DNA of 64,000 nt from JABMMZ01 sp044341025. GTDB lineage: Bacteria; Bacteroidota; Bacteroidia; NS11-12g; UBA955. The notes beneath the pieces are model-generated. The model searched no databases and had not been told where the DNA came from. It was given only the letters and a program-made list of their open reading frames with translations. The position numbers and the translations under genes are program-made. The DNA is taken from NCBI GenBank assembly GCA_044341025.1, contig JBIISM010000001.1, positions 248,001 to 312,000 of the forward strand. Reading direction: 5' to 3'. Below, piece after piece: positions 39,823-48,737 of the stretch; positions within the stretch are counted from its first letter, which is position 1; the number at the start of each line of letters is the position of its first letter.

Positions 39823-42294
39823 ATGATTTTCGATAAAAAGATATTTGGAGGGCACATGGAATCTGATGATTCAGAGGGTGGTGATTTGTTTCCATTGTTT
39901 TCGCAGCAAGAAGAAAAGGAAAGCAATAAACTAACTGTGCCAGAAAGTCTGCCAATCTTGCCGATTCGCAACACTGTTTTATTCCCAGGTGTCGTATTCC
40001 CTATAACTGTTGGCAGAGATAAATCCATCAAACTTATAAAAGATGCCAATAAAGGAAATAAAATAATTGGTGTTTTCGCACAAATAAATCCAGAAACTGA
40101 AGAGCCAGGTATTTCAGATTTAAATACGATTGGAACAATGGCGCAAATTATTAAAATTTTGCGCATGCCTGATGGTAATACCACTGCGATTATCCAAGGA
40201 AAACGCAAAATTGAGCTAGGGCCCGAGTTGTCCTCAGAACCATATTTGAGGGCTGAAGTGAAAGCCATAGACATAGAAGAAGAAAAAAGCGACAAAGAAC
40301 TGAAAGCTTTAATTAGCAGCATAAAAGATACGGCTGCAGAAAATATTGAACTTTCTCCAAACATTCCGTCAGAGGCCAATTTTGCACTCAGAAATATTGA
40401 CAGTGATAATTTTCTGGTAAGTTTTATAGCGTCTAATTTGAGCATTACTTTACCTGAAAAGCAGCACATATTAAATTCTAAAACTTTAAAAGAGCGTGCC
40501 AATATGGTCTTTGAACATTTGATAAGAGAAAATCAAATGTTGAAATTAAAGGACCAAATTCAAAGCAAAGTTAAAGTTGATATAGATAAGCAACAAAAAG
40601 AGTATTTTTTGCAGCAGCAAATACGGGCCATTCAAGAAGAATTGGGTCACGATTCTCCAGATAGAGAAATAGAAAGTCTTAGAGAAAGAGGCAATAAAAA
40701 GAAATGGAGTAAAGATACCCATGAGGCATTTAATAAAGAGTTGGACAAGCTTTTAAGGGTTAACCCTGCCAGTCCTGATTATTCAGTGAGTCTTAATTAC
40801 GCACAAACCCTCTTAGACTTGCCTTGGAACGAGTTCACCCGAGACAATTTAGACATTAAAAAAGCTCAGAAAGTATTAGACTCAGACCACTTTGGGCTTG
40901 AAAAAGTGAAGCAAAGAATTTTAGAATACTTGGCTGTAATTAAGTTGAAAGGTGATTTAAAAAGTCCAATAATTTGTTTGTATGGCCCGCCTGGTGTTGG
41001 TAAAACAAGTTTAGGTAAAAGTATTGCCAAAGCCATTGGCCGCAAATACGTGCGGGTATCTCTAGGTGGTTTGCACGATGAATCGGAAATACGCGGTCAC
41101 CGCAAAACCTATATCGGTGCCATGCCAGGAAGAATTATTCAAAATCTTAAAAAAGTAAAGTCAGGTAATCCTGTCTTTGTCTTGGATGAGATTGATAAAG
41201 TTGGACAAGATTTTAAAGGAGATCCCTCATCGGCTTTGTTGGAGGTTTTAGACCCTGAACAAAACACAAGTTTTCACGACAATTATTTAGAATTGGATTA
41301 CGACTTAAGCAAAGTAATGTTCATTGCCACAGCCAATTCGTTAGACACCATTCAACCCGCTTTGTTGGATAGAATGGAAATAATAGAAATTAGTGGCTAT
41401 ACAGTTGAAGAGAAGATTCAAATTGCGCAAAAATATTTGATTCCAAAGCAGAGAACCATGCATGGCTTAAAAGCCATGCAATTTAAATTAAGCGATAAAG
41501 TCCTTGAAGGAATTGTTGAAGAATATACCCGTGAAAGCGGGGTGAGAAATCTAGAGAAAAAAATTGCTGCTTTAGTTAGGCACAACGCAATGAATATTGC
41601 GAGTGAAAATGCCTTTAACCCTAGCCTGAGTGGTCAAGACATTGAAAGGATTCTTGGGGTTGATAAATTAGAAAAAGAAATTTACCAAGACAATGATACA
41701 GCAGGTGTTGTTACAGGTTTGGCTTGGAGTCCAGTTGGTGGTAGTATTTTGTTTGTGGAAAGTACTTTAACCCGTGGAAAGGGTGGGGTGGTATTAACAG
41801 GTAAATTGGGGGACGTAATGAAAGAGTCGGCTACAACGGCTATGACATATTTGAAAGCCAACGCAGAATATTTGAACATCGATTATAAAGCTTTTAATAA
41901 TTGGGATACGCATATCCACTTTCCAGCCGGAGCAATTCCTAAAGATGGACCCAGTGCGGGAATTACCATTTTAACCTCTTTGGCATCTTTGTTTACCCAA
42001 AGAAAAATTAAGCCTTTTCTTGCGATGACAGGCGAGATTACATTGAGGGGCAGGGTTTTGCCAGTTGGTGGCATCAAAGAGAAAATATTGGCAGCAAAAC
42101 GCGCAGGGATAAGGGAAATTATCATGTGTAAAGAAAACAAAAAAGATGTCGATGATATACCAATTCAGTATTTGAAAGGCGTAGAATTTCGTTATGTGAG
42201 CAGTATGCTTGAAGTTCTTGATCTTGCTTTGCTAGAAGAAAAAGTTGCAAAACCTTTGGTTTTGAATATTGATGAAGCCACCAAAGATAAATAG
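39823..42294 (+). CDS. lon: ATP-dependent protease Lon
   Basis: 823 aa from ATG 39823; the frame is open 33 codons upstream but that part includes the terminator and promoter and is not family-like. N-domain about 40-240 (LPILPIRNTVLFPGVVFPITVGRDKSIKLI), helical linker (YFLQQQIRAIQEELG), AAA+ module with Walker A CLYGPPGVGKTSLGKS and Walker B PVFVLDEIDKVG, and the C-terminal protease domain with the catalytic serine in KDGPSAGIT and lysine in GGIKEKILAAKRAG. It degrades damaged and short-lived regulatory proteins. The short acidic N-terminal extension is usual in the phylum. A small lipoprotein gene follows after 15 bases. Confidence 0.96.
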   Translation: MIFDKKIFGGHMESDDSEGGDLFPLFSQQEEKESNKLTVPESLPILPIRNTVLFPGVVFPITVGRDKSIKLIKDANKGNKIIGVFAQINPETEEPGISDLNTIGTMAQIIKILRMPDGNTTAIIQGKRKIELGPELSSEPYLRAEVKAIDIEEEKSDKELKALISSIKDTAAENIELSPNIPSEANFALRNIDSDNFLVSFIASNLSITLPEKQHILNSKTLKERANMVFEHLIRENQMLKLKDQIQSKVKVDIDKQQKEYFLQQQIRAIQEELGHDSPDREIESLRERGNKKKWSKDTHEAFNKELDKLLRVNPASPDYSVSLNYAQTLLDLPWNEFTRDNLDIKKAQKVLDSDHFGLEKVKQRILEYLAVIKLKGDLKSPIICLYGPPGVGKTSLGKSIAKAIGRKYVRVSLGGLHDESEIRGHRKTYIGAMPGRIIQNLKKVKSGNPVFVLDEIDKVGQDFKGDPSSALLEVLDPEQNTSFHDNYLELDYDLSKVMFIATANSLDTIQPALLDRMEIIEISGYTVEEKIQIAQKYLIPKQRTMHGLKAMQFKLSDKVLEGIVEEYTRESGVRNLEKKIAALVRHNAMNIASENAFNPSLSGQDIERILGVDKLEKEIYQDNDTAGVVTGLAWSPVGGSILFVESTLTRGKGGVVLTGKLGDVMKESATTAMTYLKANAEYLNIDYKAFNNWDTHIHFPAGAIPKDGPSAGITILTSLASLFTQRKIKPFLAMTGEITLRGRVLPVGGIKEKILAAKRAGIREIIMCKENKKDVDDIPIQYLKGVEFRYVSSMLEVLDLALLEEKVAKPLVLNIDEATKDK

Positions 42295-42309
42295 CAATAG
42301 ATTTACAAA

Positions 42310-42696
42310 ATGAAAGCCAATATTAAATATTTAAGCATTGCCTGCATTTGTCTAGGTTTTGCATCTGCTTGTGGTTCGAAAAAAACAGTTTCACAAGTAG
42401 AAACACCTCCAATTAGCACAAAATTAAATTGCAGTGCATCCAATTCATATACCAACAACGTTAAAGTTTTGATAGATATGCATTGTGCTAAATCATGCCA
42501 CAGTGCCAGCAGACATGCTGATGGCATCGACTTGTCTACTTATGAACGGTTGAAAGAAGAAGCCATTAAACCGCGTTTTATGGCAGCAATTAAACACCAA
42601 ATGCCGGCAACTCCTATGCCTTGGAAAGGAAACAAACTAAGCGACAGCACCATACAGATAATTGAATGTTGGATTGTCAATGGAATGGCCAATTAA
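42310..42696 (+). CDS. Lipoprotein resembling a c-type cytochrome, with CxxxCH
   Basis: 128 aa. Lipoprotein signal with lipobox FASAC (about residue 21). Residues about 48-128 read VKVLIDMHCAKSCHSASRHADGIDLSTYERLKE ... MPATPMPWKGNKLSDSTIQIIECWIVNGMAN, the layout of small cytochrome c domains of Bacteroidota (VxPIxxxxCaxCHs...GgxdLstYe..k...MPp.g..Ls...i..i..WI..Ga.n). The haem motif is CAKSCH (CxxxCH) rather than CxxCH. The conserved Met in MPATPMP is a possible axial ligand. It is 15 bases after lon and probably co-transcribed. Haem binding is inferred, not proven. Confidence 0.7.
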   Translation: MKANIKYLSIACICLGFASACGSKKTVSQVETPPISTKLNCSASNSYTNNVKVLIDMHCAKSCHSASRHADGIDLSTYERLKEEAIKPRFMAAIKHQMPATPMPWKGNKLSDSTIQIIECWIVNGMAN

Positions 42697-42714
42697 TTCT
42701 ACGTTTTTTAAAAT

Positions 42715-42745
42715 AAAAAGCTCCAATTTTATTGGCGCTTTTTTG
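42715..42745. terminator. Bidirectional terminator
   Basis: AAAAGC(T)CCAAT, loop TTT, ATTGG(C)GCTTTT with flanking A and T runs, between the cytochrome-like gene and the convergent gene at 42759. Confidence 0.85.
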
Positions 42746-42758
42746 TTGATTTAATAGT

Positions 42759-43181
42759 TTAGTCTAAAAAAACTTCAAGCGCATCAACTGCGCCGCTTAA
42801 TTCCACCCATGCCACCGTGTTTAAGCCGAGGTCTAAGAACATTACGGGTCTATCTGCTCCCGTATTCTTGTCCACCAAAGTTCGAATGCTTAGTATGCGG
42901 TATTTTTTGTTTCCATAAGAACAAGGTAAAGCTTTGGCGTCAAAATCACCATCAAGAAAAAAATACTCATAAAAGTCTTCGCCAGTCAACTTGTTATAAG
43001 TAGAATTGATGTTTGGAAATCTGGTTTTTTGATAATATTGCAAATAAACATATCCCTTGGCAGGACAGCTTGATAGCATAACAGAATCACCCACTTGAAC
43101 GCTTCTGCTTGAGTCGGCCGTATTCGCTTGTAAAAATGGCACACAAAACAGGGTGCTAAAGATCATTATTAGGTGCTTCAT
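42759..43181 (-). CDS. Exported hypothetical protein, 140 aa
   Basis: 140 aa with a signal peptide (about 1-19, ending LQA). The mature part is beta-rich: GDSVMLSSCPAKGYVYLQYYQKTRFPNINSTYN, FYEYFFLDGDFDAKALPCSYGNKKYRILSIRTLVDKNTG and DLGLNTVAWVELSGAVDALEVFLD. Two cysteines (in SSCPA and LPCSY) could form a disulphide. I do not recognise the family. It stands alone on its strand, downstream of no obvious promoter match, and ends at a shared terminator. Confidence 0.7.
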   Translation of the reverse strand: MKHLIMIFSTLFCVPFLQANTADSSRSVQVGDSVMLSSCPAKGYVYLQYYQKTRFPNINSTYNKLTGEDFYEYFFLDGDFDAKALPCSYGNKKYRILSIRTLVDKNTGADRPVMFLDLGLNTVAWVELSGAVDALEVFLD

Positions 43182-43273
43182 ATCTTTTTTAGATGCAATT
43201 GTACAGCCAAAATAATAAAAATTTTTTGTATTTAAAAAAAAGGTGTTAATTAGCGAAAAATTTACTGACTATA

Positions 43274-43585
43274 ATGGAGGATAACAGAGAAAAAAACAGC
43301 ATCTATTCGAAACGTGTGAAAGCTGGAAAGAGGACTTATTTTTTTGATGTAAGAGCCACTAAATCAAATGATTATTTTTTGACAATAACCGAAAGCACAA
43401 AGAAATTTGATGACGGAAACTATGTTAAATCTAAGATTTTTTTGTACAAAGAAGATTTCAATAAGTTCTCTGAAGCTTTGAATGAAACCATTAAGCATGT
43501 TAAAAGTGAATTATTGCCGGAATATAATTTTGAGGAATTTTCGAGAAAAGATTATGATCCAGAGTCAGGGTCAAATCTTTCTTAA
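43274..43585 (+). CDS. DUF3276 / PUR-alpha-like nucleic-acid-binding protein
   Basis: 103 aa. The whole protein is the PUR-like fold of DUF3276: NSIYSKRVKAGKRTYFFDVRATKSNDYFLTITESTKKF, then IFLYKEDFNKFSEALNETIKHVKSELL, two beta-beta-beta-beta-alpha halves expected to dimerise and bind single-stranded DNA or RNA. Family members are widespread in Bacteroidota and abundant in some; their function in cells is not settled. The final acidic tail (YNFEEFSRKDYDPESG) is typical. It is monocistronic and convergent with porQ. Confidence 0.88.
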   Translation: MEDNREKNSIYSKRVKAGKRTYFFDVRATKSNDYFLTITESTKKFDDGNYVKSKIFLYKEDFNKFSEALNETIKHVKSELLPEYNFEEFSRKDYDPESGSNLS

Positions 43586-43606
43586 TTGGTTTTATATACC
43601 CTCTTT

Positions 43607-44644
43607 TTATTTTTTCTTATAAAAATCATTTAGGTTTAGAAGTAAGCTAAATTGATTGCTGTTGTATCCGTAAAAATACCCCGCGCTTCCATAAGAGATC
43701 TGAAATTTAGAGACCTTAAAACCTAAGCCCCAGCTAAATCCTGCTGTACCTCTTTTTTGTTCTTGACCCATTTCTTTTCGTTTCATGTGGTTATAGCCAA
43801 AACGAACAACAAAATGTTTAGATAGGTTAAGCTCACCGCCCAGGGCAATATGCCTCAGAATATTATCACCCATAGTCATAGACCTCAATTTAGGATTCCC
43901 ATTCTCGTCTTTTTCACCTGTTTCAGAGATGTTGTATCTGAAATCTGGTTTTTGTAAGTTGCTAAAAATTAAGTGGTATCTAAAAGGCAGGTGCTCTAGT
44001 CTTTTAGAAATGGTAATTGCCATTTCTAAAGGCAAGCCTTGGCGCTCTGTGCCACTATAAGGAATGGCTTGGAATCCAATGTTCCTCGCAAAGGCAGTAA
44101 TGTTAAGTTGTTTTGCAGAGTCGGTATAAATAGCTGAAAGGTCTGTTGACAAACCATTGCTAACAAATGACTCATAAATAGAATAAATATACTTTGCATT
44201 GGCGCCAACTCTGAATTTACGGTTTAGCTGTTTCCCATAAGAGAGACTAAAACATTGGTCTTGCGCTTTAAAGGTACCTGTACTAATCCCGCCTTCACTA
44301 TAGCCATTAAATGTCCCATAATCCAAGTACAGTATACCCAACGAAAAAGTGCCTTTATTCTTTAAGGTTTTACCATAACTAAAATAGCCTGTGTTTATGT
44401 CGCTGATGTAATTGTTGTAACTTGCAAATACATGCTTGTCCATTGAAGAATTTAAGGCTGCCGGGTTATTCCATGCCTGACTCAAATCGTTGTCGACGCT
44501 GCTGATGAAATTACTCCCTAATGACAATTGTCTTGCTGAGCTGGGCATGTTTAAAAAAGCAAATGCTTTTGTGCCTGCAATTTGCGAATAGACTTGTTGA
44601 AAACCCATTAGAGTTAAAATGATTGCAAGTGTTTGCTTTTTCAT
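43607..44644 (-). CDS. porQ: Type IX secretion system protein PorQ
   Basis: 345 aa from ATG 44644; an ATG two codons upstream is too close (3 bases) to the SD. Signal peptide about 1-20 (ending VYSQ). PorQ features: the N-terminal segment FLNMPSSARQLSLGSNFISSVDNDLSQAWNNPAAL, then ASYNNYISDINTGYFSYGKTL, a 14-strand FadL-like barrel, and the end FQISYGSAGYFYGYNSNQFSLLLNLNDFYKK. PorQ helps PorU/PorZ/PorV attach A-LPS to cargo on the cell surface. The closely related PorV is excluded by length and motif. Unusually for this genome it has a clear SD. Confidence 0.88.
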   Translation of the reverse strand: MKKQTLAIILTLMGFQQVYSQIAGTKAFAFLNMPSSARQLSLGSNFISSVDNDLSQAWNNPAALNSSMDKHVFASYNNYISDINTGYFSYGKTLKNKGTFSLGILYLDYGTFNGYSEGGISTGTFKAQDQCFSLSYGKQLNRKFRVGANAKYIYSIYESFVSNGLSTDLSAIYTDSAKQLNITAFARNIGFQAIPYSGTERQGLPLEMAITISKRLEHLPFRYHLIFSNLQKPDFRYNISETGEKDENGNPKLRSMTMGDNILRHIALGGELNLSKHFVVRFGYNHMKRKEMGQEQKRGTAGFSWGLGFKVSKFQISYGSAGYFYGYNSNQFSLLLNLNDFYKKK

Positions 44645-44653
44645 GTGCATTAT

Positions 44654-44658
44654 CTCCT
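44654..44658 (-). promoter_or_regulatory. Shine-Dalgarno of porQ
   Basis: AGGAG on the minus strand, 9 bases before ATG 44644; it decides between two in-frame ATGs (44650 and 44644). Confidence 0.6.
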
Positions 44659-44714
44659 AAATTGTCTTTGTTGAAGATTTATTGTGTTTGGATAAAAATA
44701 GGACTTAATTATGA

Positions 44715-45566
44715 TTAATAAATGGTGTCTCTTACATTGCTCACTCCTCCAACCATTCCAATGCCGTTGGTGATATTTGTTTTTAATATAACGGGCTCAT
44801 TGCTGAGGCCATTGCCATTCTGACGGTAATTTTCTACTGCGCGCAGGTAATCATTGTAATCGGTATCAAAACTTTTTATTGATATCTCAAATTTGGGTGT
44901 TCCTTGGGCCAATCCAAAAGGAACATCGAAATATAAGTTTTTCGTTTTGCCTGAAAAGGTTCTATCGCTAAACATATACCCACCATCATTTAATTTATCA
45001 TTGTTTATAAATAAGATGTCGTTTGATGCTATTTCAAATGGAAACCAAACGGTGGTTCCTGCATTGTAGTATCGAATTAATAATTTGTAGTAATTGCTTA
45101 CACTGCCATCATCGGTAAAACTTAAGCTAATTTGACCTACCTTAAATCCAAAAGCATCCAAACCAATTGAGTCTTTAAATTGTAATACAACAGGAAGTTT
45201 TTTCGGGATTTTTAAATTGGCCTGAACAGGGGTGTAGGTTCCTGAACTTACTTTAATTTGATAGGAAGCGCCAGGCTTTGGTTTCGCCGCCAATACATAT
45301 TTGCCTGAGAAATAATTTGCTGTTCCTATATTGGTTCCATTTTCAAAAATTTGAACCACTGCATCTTTAATTAAATAGCCTGTAGAATCGTTGGATTGCA
45401 TAATGGGAATACTTCGGCTAACTTCTAGTGATATTGGATTCTCTGTATCCATTTCGCCATTAACAACCAATTTACTGTTGTATGCAGGAAGGTTTAATTC
45501 AATCTCTTTTTGACATGAAAGTGCGAAGACTGCAATGCCCATAAAGATGATGTATTTTAATTGCAT
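44715..45566 (-). CDS. DUF4249 lipoprotein paired with a TonB receptor
   Basis: 283 aa. Lipoprotein signal with lipobox FALSC (cysteine about residue 18) followed by QKEIELNLPAYNSKLVVNGEMDTENPISLEVSRSIPI, the standard DUF4249 start. The remainder is two beta-sandwich layers with AVVQIFENGTNIGTANYFSGKYVL, SISFTDDGSVSNYYKLLIRY-like strands and SFDTDYNDYLRAVENYRQNGNG, then GGVSNVRDTIY. It lies 6 bases after the TonB receptor stop; the two form a conserved pair in Bacteroidota in which DUF4249 is thought to be the surface lipoprotein partner. The substrate is unknown. Confidence 0.9.
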   Translation of the reverse strand: MQLKYIIFMGIAVFALSCQKEIELNLPAYNSKLVVNGEMDTENPISLEVSRSIPIMQSNDSTGYLIKDAVVQIFENGTNIGTANYFSGKYVLAAKPKPGASYQIKVSSGTYTPVQANLKIPKKLPVVLQFKDSIGLDAFGFKVGQISLSFTDDGSVSNYYKLLIRYYNAGTTVWFPFEIASNDILFINNDKLNDGGYMFSDRTFSGKTKNLYFDVPFGLAQGTPKFEISIKSFDTDYNDYLRAVENYRQNGNGLSNEPVILKTNITNGIGMVGGVSNVRDTIY

Positions 45567-45572
45567 GTTTTT

Positions 45573-48059
45573 TTAGAATTTGATGTAGTAGGTGATGCCT
45601 GGAATAAATGGTAAGAAGCCTCTTTGATATGCTTTTGGCGTTTTGCCACTGTTGTCAATGTATATATAAGCTGGATTGTTTCTCGCTAAAACATTGTAAA
45701 CTGAGAATCGGTAGCCCGACTCAGCGGCCCATGATGAATAGCGTATTTTGTTTAAGCCAAAATCAATCCTGAAGGTATTGGCTAAGCGGTAATTGTTTTT
45801 TTCTGTGTAGTCGTATACCACATTTCCATTGATGTCTAGGTATTTCCCAATTGGCACTGATTGCACATTCCCTGTCGAGAAGACAACATTAACTGATGCT
45901 GAATACTCGTCATCAATTTTTGTTTGAGCCACTAAATTAATATAGTGTCTGCGGTCAAATTGGTAGTAGTAATCTTCACCTCTATTGATACCAGGTGTAT
46001 TGCGTTTTGCCCAAGATAAGGTGTAGCTCATCCATCCTGTAAGGTCGCCCTTTCTTTTGTGTAAAAATGTTTCAATGCCATAGTTCCAGCCTTTGCCTGT
46101 AAGCAATTTAGATTCCCAGTCGTTGCTGCTTAAAATTCCTCCGTTGATGTCAGCACCCTCTTTTACTTCCAATATCCTAGAATACCATTTATAATAGCCC
46201 TCAACGGTTAGTTCCCAATTGTCTTTAAAAGGCTTAGATAATCCGAGGGTCAATTGTTGAACCTTTTGAGGTTTGACTGCATTGTTTGAGGGAACCCAAC
46301 GGTCAAAATTTAATGACAATACGTTTGAGTTGATATTGTCTGCGAGTAGATTTAGCGTTTGGTTCATCATCGTATAACTGCCTTTCAAAGCATAGGTGTT
46401 ATTAAATTTACGGTTAAATGAGAAACGTGGTTCTAAAAATATGAAGGTCTGGTCTTTGTAGAAGTAATTAACCATCCTTGCACCAATGTTTAGCCTCAAG
46501 TTGTTATTTACCTTTTTTTCTTCTTCTATATATATTGCGAGCTCTTTTGTGCTAAGCGCTTTTGACAAGCCAAAAAAAGTATCGTTCGAAATCACTCCAT
46601 TTTGATTAAACGTGGTGGCTGTAGATCCAGGCATAAAACCTTTCAATGAAAATTGTGCACCATAGCGCAACGTGTTGCGTTTATCGAGTATGTAGTCGTA
46701 ATTCAGCCCCGTTTGGAAGTCGCGGATAAAGTTGAAGTATTTAAAATTAATTTTTGAGAAATCAACTATTCTTGCACTGTCAACAGATTCACTAAATCCA
46801 AGTCCAATTGAACTCTTATATTGGCTGTAGGTGACATCAAGATTGGAAAACAAACGGCTACTTACAACCCTGTTCCATTTAAATGATCCAGCCACATTGC
46901 CCCATTTTACATCAAACTCCTCGTCTGAGGTTGTTTTGATTTTATTGACCGTTTCTGTTGTTTTATCATAGGTGTAAAATCGATCTCTGTTATTATAAAC
47001 GCTGAAGAATAATTTGTTTTTTGCATTGATTCTATGGCAAACTTTGACATTTAAGTCGTAAAATGTGTATGTAAATTTGTTTGAATCTGTATTAATAGGT
47101 CTGAAAAACAAAAGGTCCCAATTTGATCGCCTTGCCGCAACAGAAAAAGTAGTCCTTCCGTCTCGAGAAAGAGGTCCATTTAAATCGAGTGTAAAAGAAA
47201 ATAAACTGTTTAAAAAAATACCATGAATGGCTTTTGAATTGCCTTCTTTCATTACCACATCCGTTACAGCAGAAAGTCTGCCTCCATGTTTTGCAGAGAA
47301 CCCACTCTTAGAAAGGTTAATGCTGTTGATTGCATCCGAGTTGAATATAGAATAAAACCCAAAAACGTGGTTGGTGTTGTATATGGGTATGCCGTCTATT
47401 AGAACAAGGTTTTGGTCTTGGCTACCACCTCTAACATACATGCCATTGGTTAATTCGGTTCCTGGCATTACGCCTGGCAAATGTTTAATAGCCCTTCCCA
47501 CATCTATTTCTCCTGCCAAAGATGGCATTTGGCTTATTTGAAAACCAGGCACTTCTACATAACCATTTTCAATTCTGTCTATAATCTTCATGTTGTGCTG
47601 AAGAGCATAGGCTATAAGCTTGTTAACTTCATCGCTGTTTTTGATGCTGACTTTGGGCACACCGAAGCTATCGATTTCATCAAGCGCATTTTCGGTTTCA
47701 CCTGAAATTTGAATGTTTCCAAAAGGATTAATTTGAATTGCATTTTCATGCATTTCTGACAATTCGACATCGGCCTGCTTGTTCGATGATATTCGTAAGG
47801 TATCTATTTTTGCATAAAAACCTTCACCAATGTATAGGATATTTTTCGTGCCATAGGGAACGCTGATGGCATAATATCCATAATTATTAGTAACTGAGCC
47901 AGATCCAGTTTGCGGGCAAATGACATAGGCCCCGATTAAAACCTCTCCAGTTTCTTTATTGCTTAGAAAACCAGAAACAGTAAAACTCTGCGCATTTATG
48001 TTTGAAAGGCTTATACATACCAAAAGAGTTAAATAGTAAATCTTGCAAACGCGTTTCAT
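45573..48059 (-). CDS. TonB-dependent receptor partnered with DUF4249
   Basis: 828 aa. Signal peptide about 1-23 (ending INAQ), carboxypeptidase-regulatory-like domain about 25-95 (GFLSNKETGEVLIGAYVICPQT), a linker of about 60 residues with NKLIAYALQHNMKIIDRIENGYVEVPG, plug domain about 170-270 (GRAIKHLPGVMPGTELTNGMYVRGGSQDQNLVLIDGIPIYN) and a barrel to residue 828 ending in YYIKF. The YVRGG and LIDGIP motifs belong to the receptor subgroup that comes with DUF4249. It takes an unknown ligand into the periplasm using TonB. Its promoter (TTG, 23-base spacer, TATATTTG) lies just upstream. Confidence 0.92.
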   Translation of the reverse strand: MKRVCKIYYLTLLVCISLSNINAQSFTVSGFLSNKETGEVLIGAYVICPQTGSGSVTNNYGYYAISVPYGTKNILYIGEGFYAKIDTLRISSNKQADVELSEMHENAIQINPFGNIQISGETENALDEIDSFGVPKVSIKNSDEVNKLIAYALQHNMKIIDRIENGYVEVPGFQISQMPSLAGEIDVGRAIKHLPGVMPGTELTNGMYVRGGSQDQNLVLIDGIPIYNTNHVFGFYSIFNSDAINSINLSKSGFSAKHGGRLSAVTDVVMKEGNSKAIHGIFLNSLFSFTLDLNGPLSRDGRTTFSVAARRSNWDLLFFRPINTDSNKFTYTFYDLNVKVCHRINAKNKLFFSVYNNRDRFYTYDKTTETVNKIKTTSDEEFDVKWGNVAGSFKWNRVVSSRLFSNLDVTYSQYKSSIGLGFSESVDSARIVDFSKINFKYFNFIRDFQTGLNYDYILDKRNTLRYGAQFSLKGFMPGSTATTFNQNGVISNDTFFGLSKALSTKELAIYIEEEKKVNNNLRLNIGARMVNYFYKDQTFIFLEPRFSFNRKFNNTYALKGSYTMMNQTLNLLADNINSNVLSLNFDRWVPSNNAVKPQKVQQLTLGLSKPFKDNWELTVEGYYKWYSRILEVKEGADINGGILSSNDWESKLLTGKGWNYGIETFLHKRKGDLTGWMSYTLSWAKRNTPGINRGEDYYYQFDRRHYINLVAQTKIDDEYSASVNVVFSTGNVQSVPIGKYLDINGNVVYDYTEKNNYRLANTFRIDFGLNKIRYSSWAAESGYRFSVYNVLARNNPAYIYIDNSGKTPKAYQRGFLPFIPGITYYIKF

Positions 48060-48072
48060 AGTAATTAAACTT

Positions 48073-48106
48073 CAAATATAATAAAAATTGTGTATTTTAT
48101 TTGCAA
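48073..48106 (-). promoter_or_regulatory. Promoter of the TonB/DUF4249 operon
   Basis: Minus-strand TTG (48106-48104), 23-base spacer, TATATTTG (48080-48073), 13 bases before ATG 48059. Confidence 0.6.
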
Positions 48107-48153
48107 GATTAGCATTGGCAATAACTTGTTGAAAAGCTAAAAATATTTGGACT

Positions 48154-48161
48154 TATCTTTG
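48154..48161 (+). promoter_or_regulatory. -7 element of the glucosaminidase-like gene
   Basis: TATCTTTG, ten bases before TTG 48172. Confidence 0.45.
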
Positions 48162-48171
48162 AATTTATCAT

Positions 48172-48714
48172 TTGAAAATCATTCGTCGACTTTTGCTATC
48201 GATTATATTGATTTTTACCTTGCAGGGCTTTGCGGCTAATCACGCTGATACGAGTTCTAAGTCTTTGGATACCACCAATGTACTGAAAGGTTTAAATTTA
48301 AAACGTGTCCCAAATATGGATACCTTGCATAAGGTTGCCCGAAAGTATATGGGGCGTTGGGATTATCTGTTTTTAGCAATTAAAATGGAGGAGAGCGGTG
48401 CAAATGGCCATTACAGTTGGTTGTCTTATACCCATTACAATTTATGTGGAATGCGTTTCCCTCGGGTGCGAAGGACATACGCCATTGGGGCAACAAATAC
48501 CAACTATGCAATTTATCGAAATTGGTTTGAATGCATGCTGGACTTTAAAATATATATAGAGTCCATTGAAGCAAAATTCATCGAAAAAAACAAACGTGCA
48601 CCAAAAGACGATGTTGAAATGATTCATTTCATGTTCAATTCCTTTAACCATTTTGCTAAATGGAAAAAAGACATGCTGGTTCTAATAAAATATGTCAAGA
48701 AGAAATATAAGTAA
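48172..48714 (+). CDS. Exported glucosaminidase-like protein
   Basis: 180 aa from TTG 48172 (the only start before the signal peptide KIIRRLLLSIILIFTLQGFA). The mature region has ARKYMGRWDYLFLAIKMEESGANGHYSWLSYTHYNLCGMRFP, the lysozyme-like core of the glucosaminidase family, with the catalytic Glu likely in KMEESG, then RRTYAIGATNTNYAIYRNWFECMLDF and a final helix. It would cut peptidoglycan glycan strands in the periplasm, but it lacks a cell-wall binding domain. The assignment rests on pattern only. The transcript starts about five bases before the TTG. A glycosyltransferase gene follows 23 bases later with its own -7 element. Confidence 0.72.
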   Translation: MKIIRRLLLSIILIFTLQGFAANHADTSSKSLDTTNVLKGLNLKRVPNMDTLHKVARKYMGRWDYLFLAIKMEESGANGHYSWLSYTHYNLCGMRFPRVRRTYAIGATNTNYAIYRNWFECMLDFKIYIESIEAKFIEKNKRAPKDDVEMIHFMFNSFNHFAKWKKDMLVLIKYVKKKYK

Positions 48715-48725
48715 GCTTTTTCTTT

Positions 48726-48733
48726 TAGTTTTG
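48726..48733 (+). promoter_or_regulatory. -7 element immediately before the glycosyltransferase gene
   Basis: TAGTTTTG; ATG 48738 follows after four bases, so a leaderless mRNA is likely. Confidence 0.5.
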
Positions 48734-48737
48734 TAGA

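Noticed and set aside
39798..40502. A 234-codon open frame antisense to the start of lon
   Set aside because: Composition follows the codon structure of lon read backwards; no family, no promoter, and lon itself is unambiguous.
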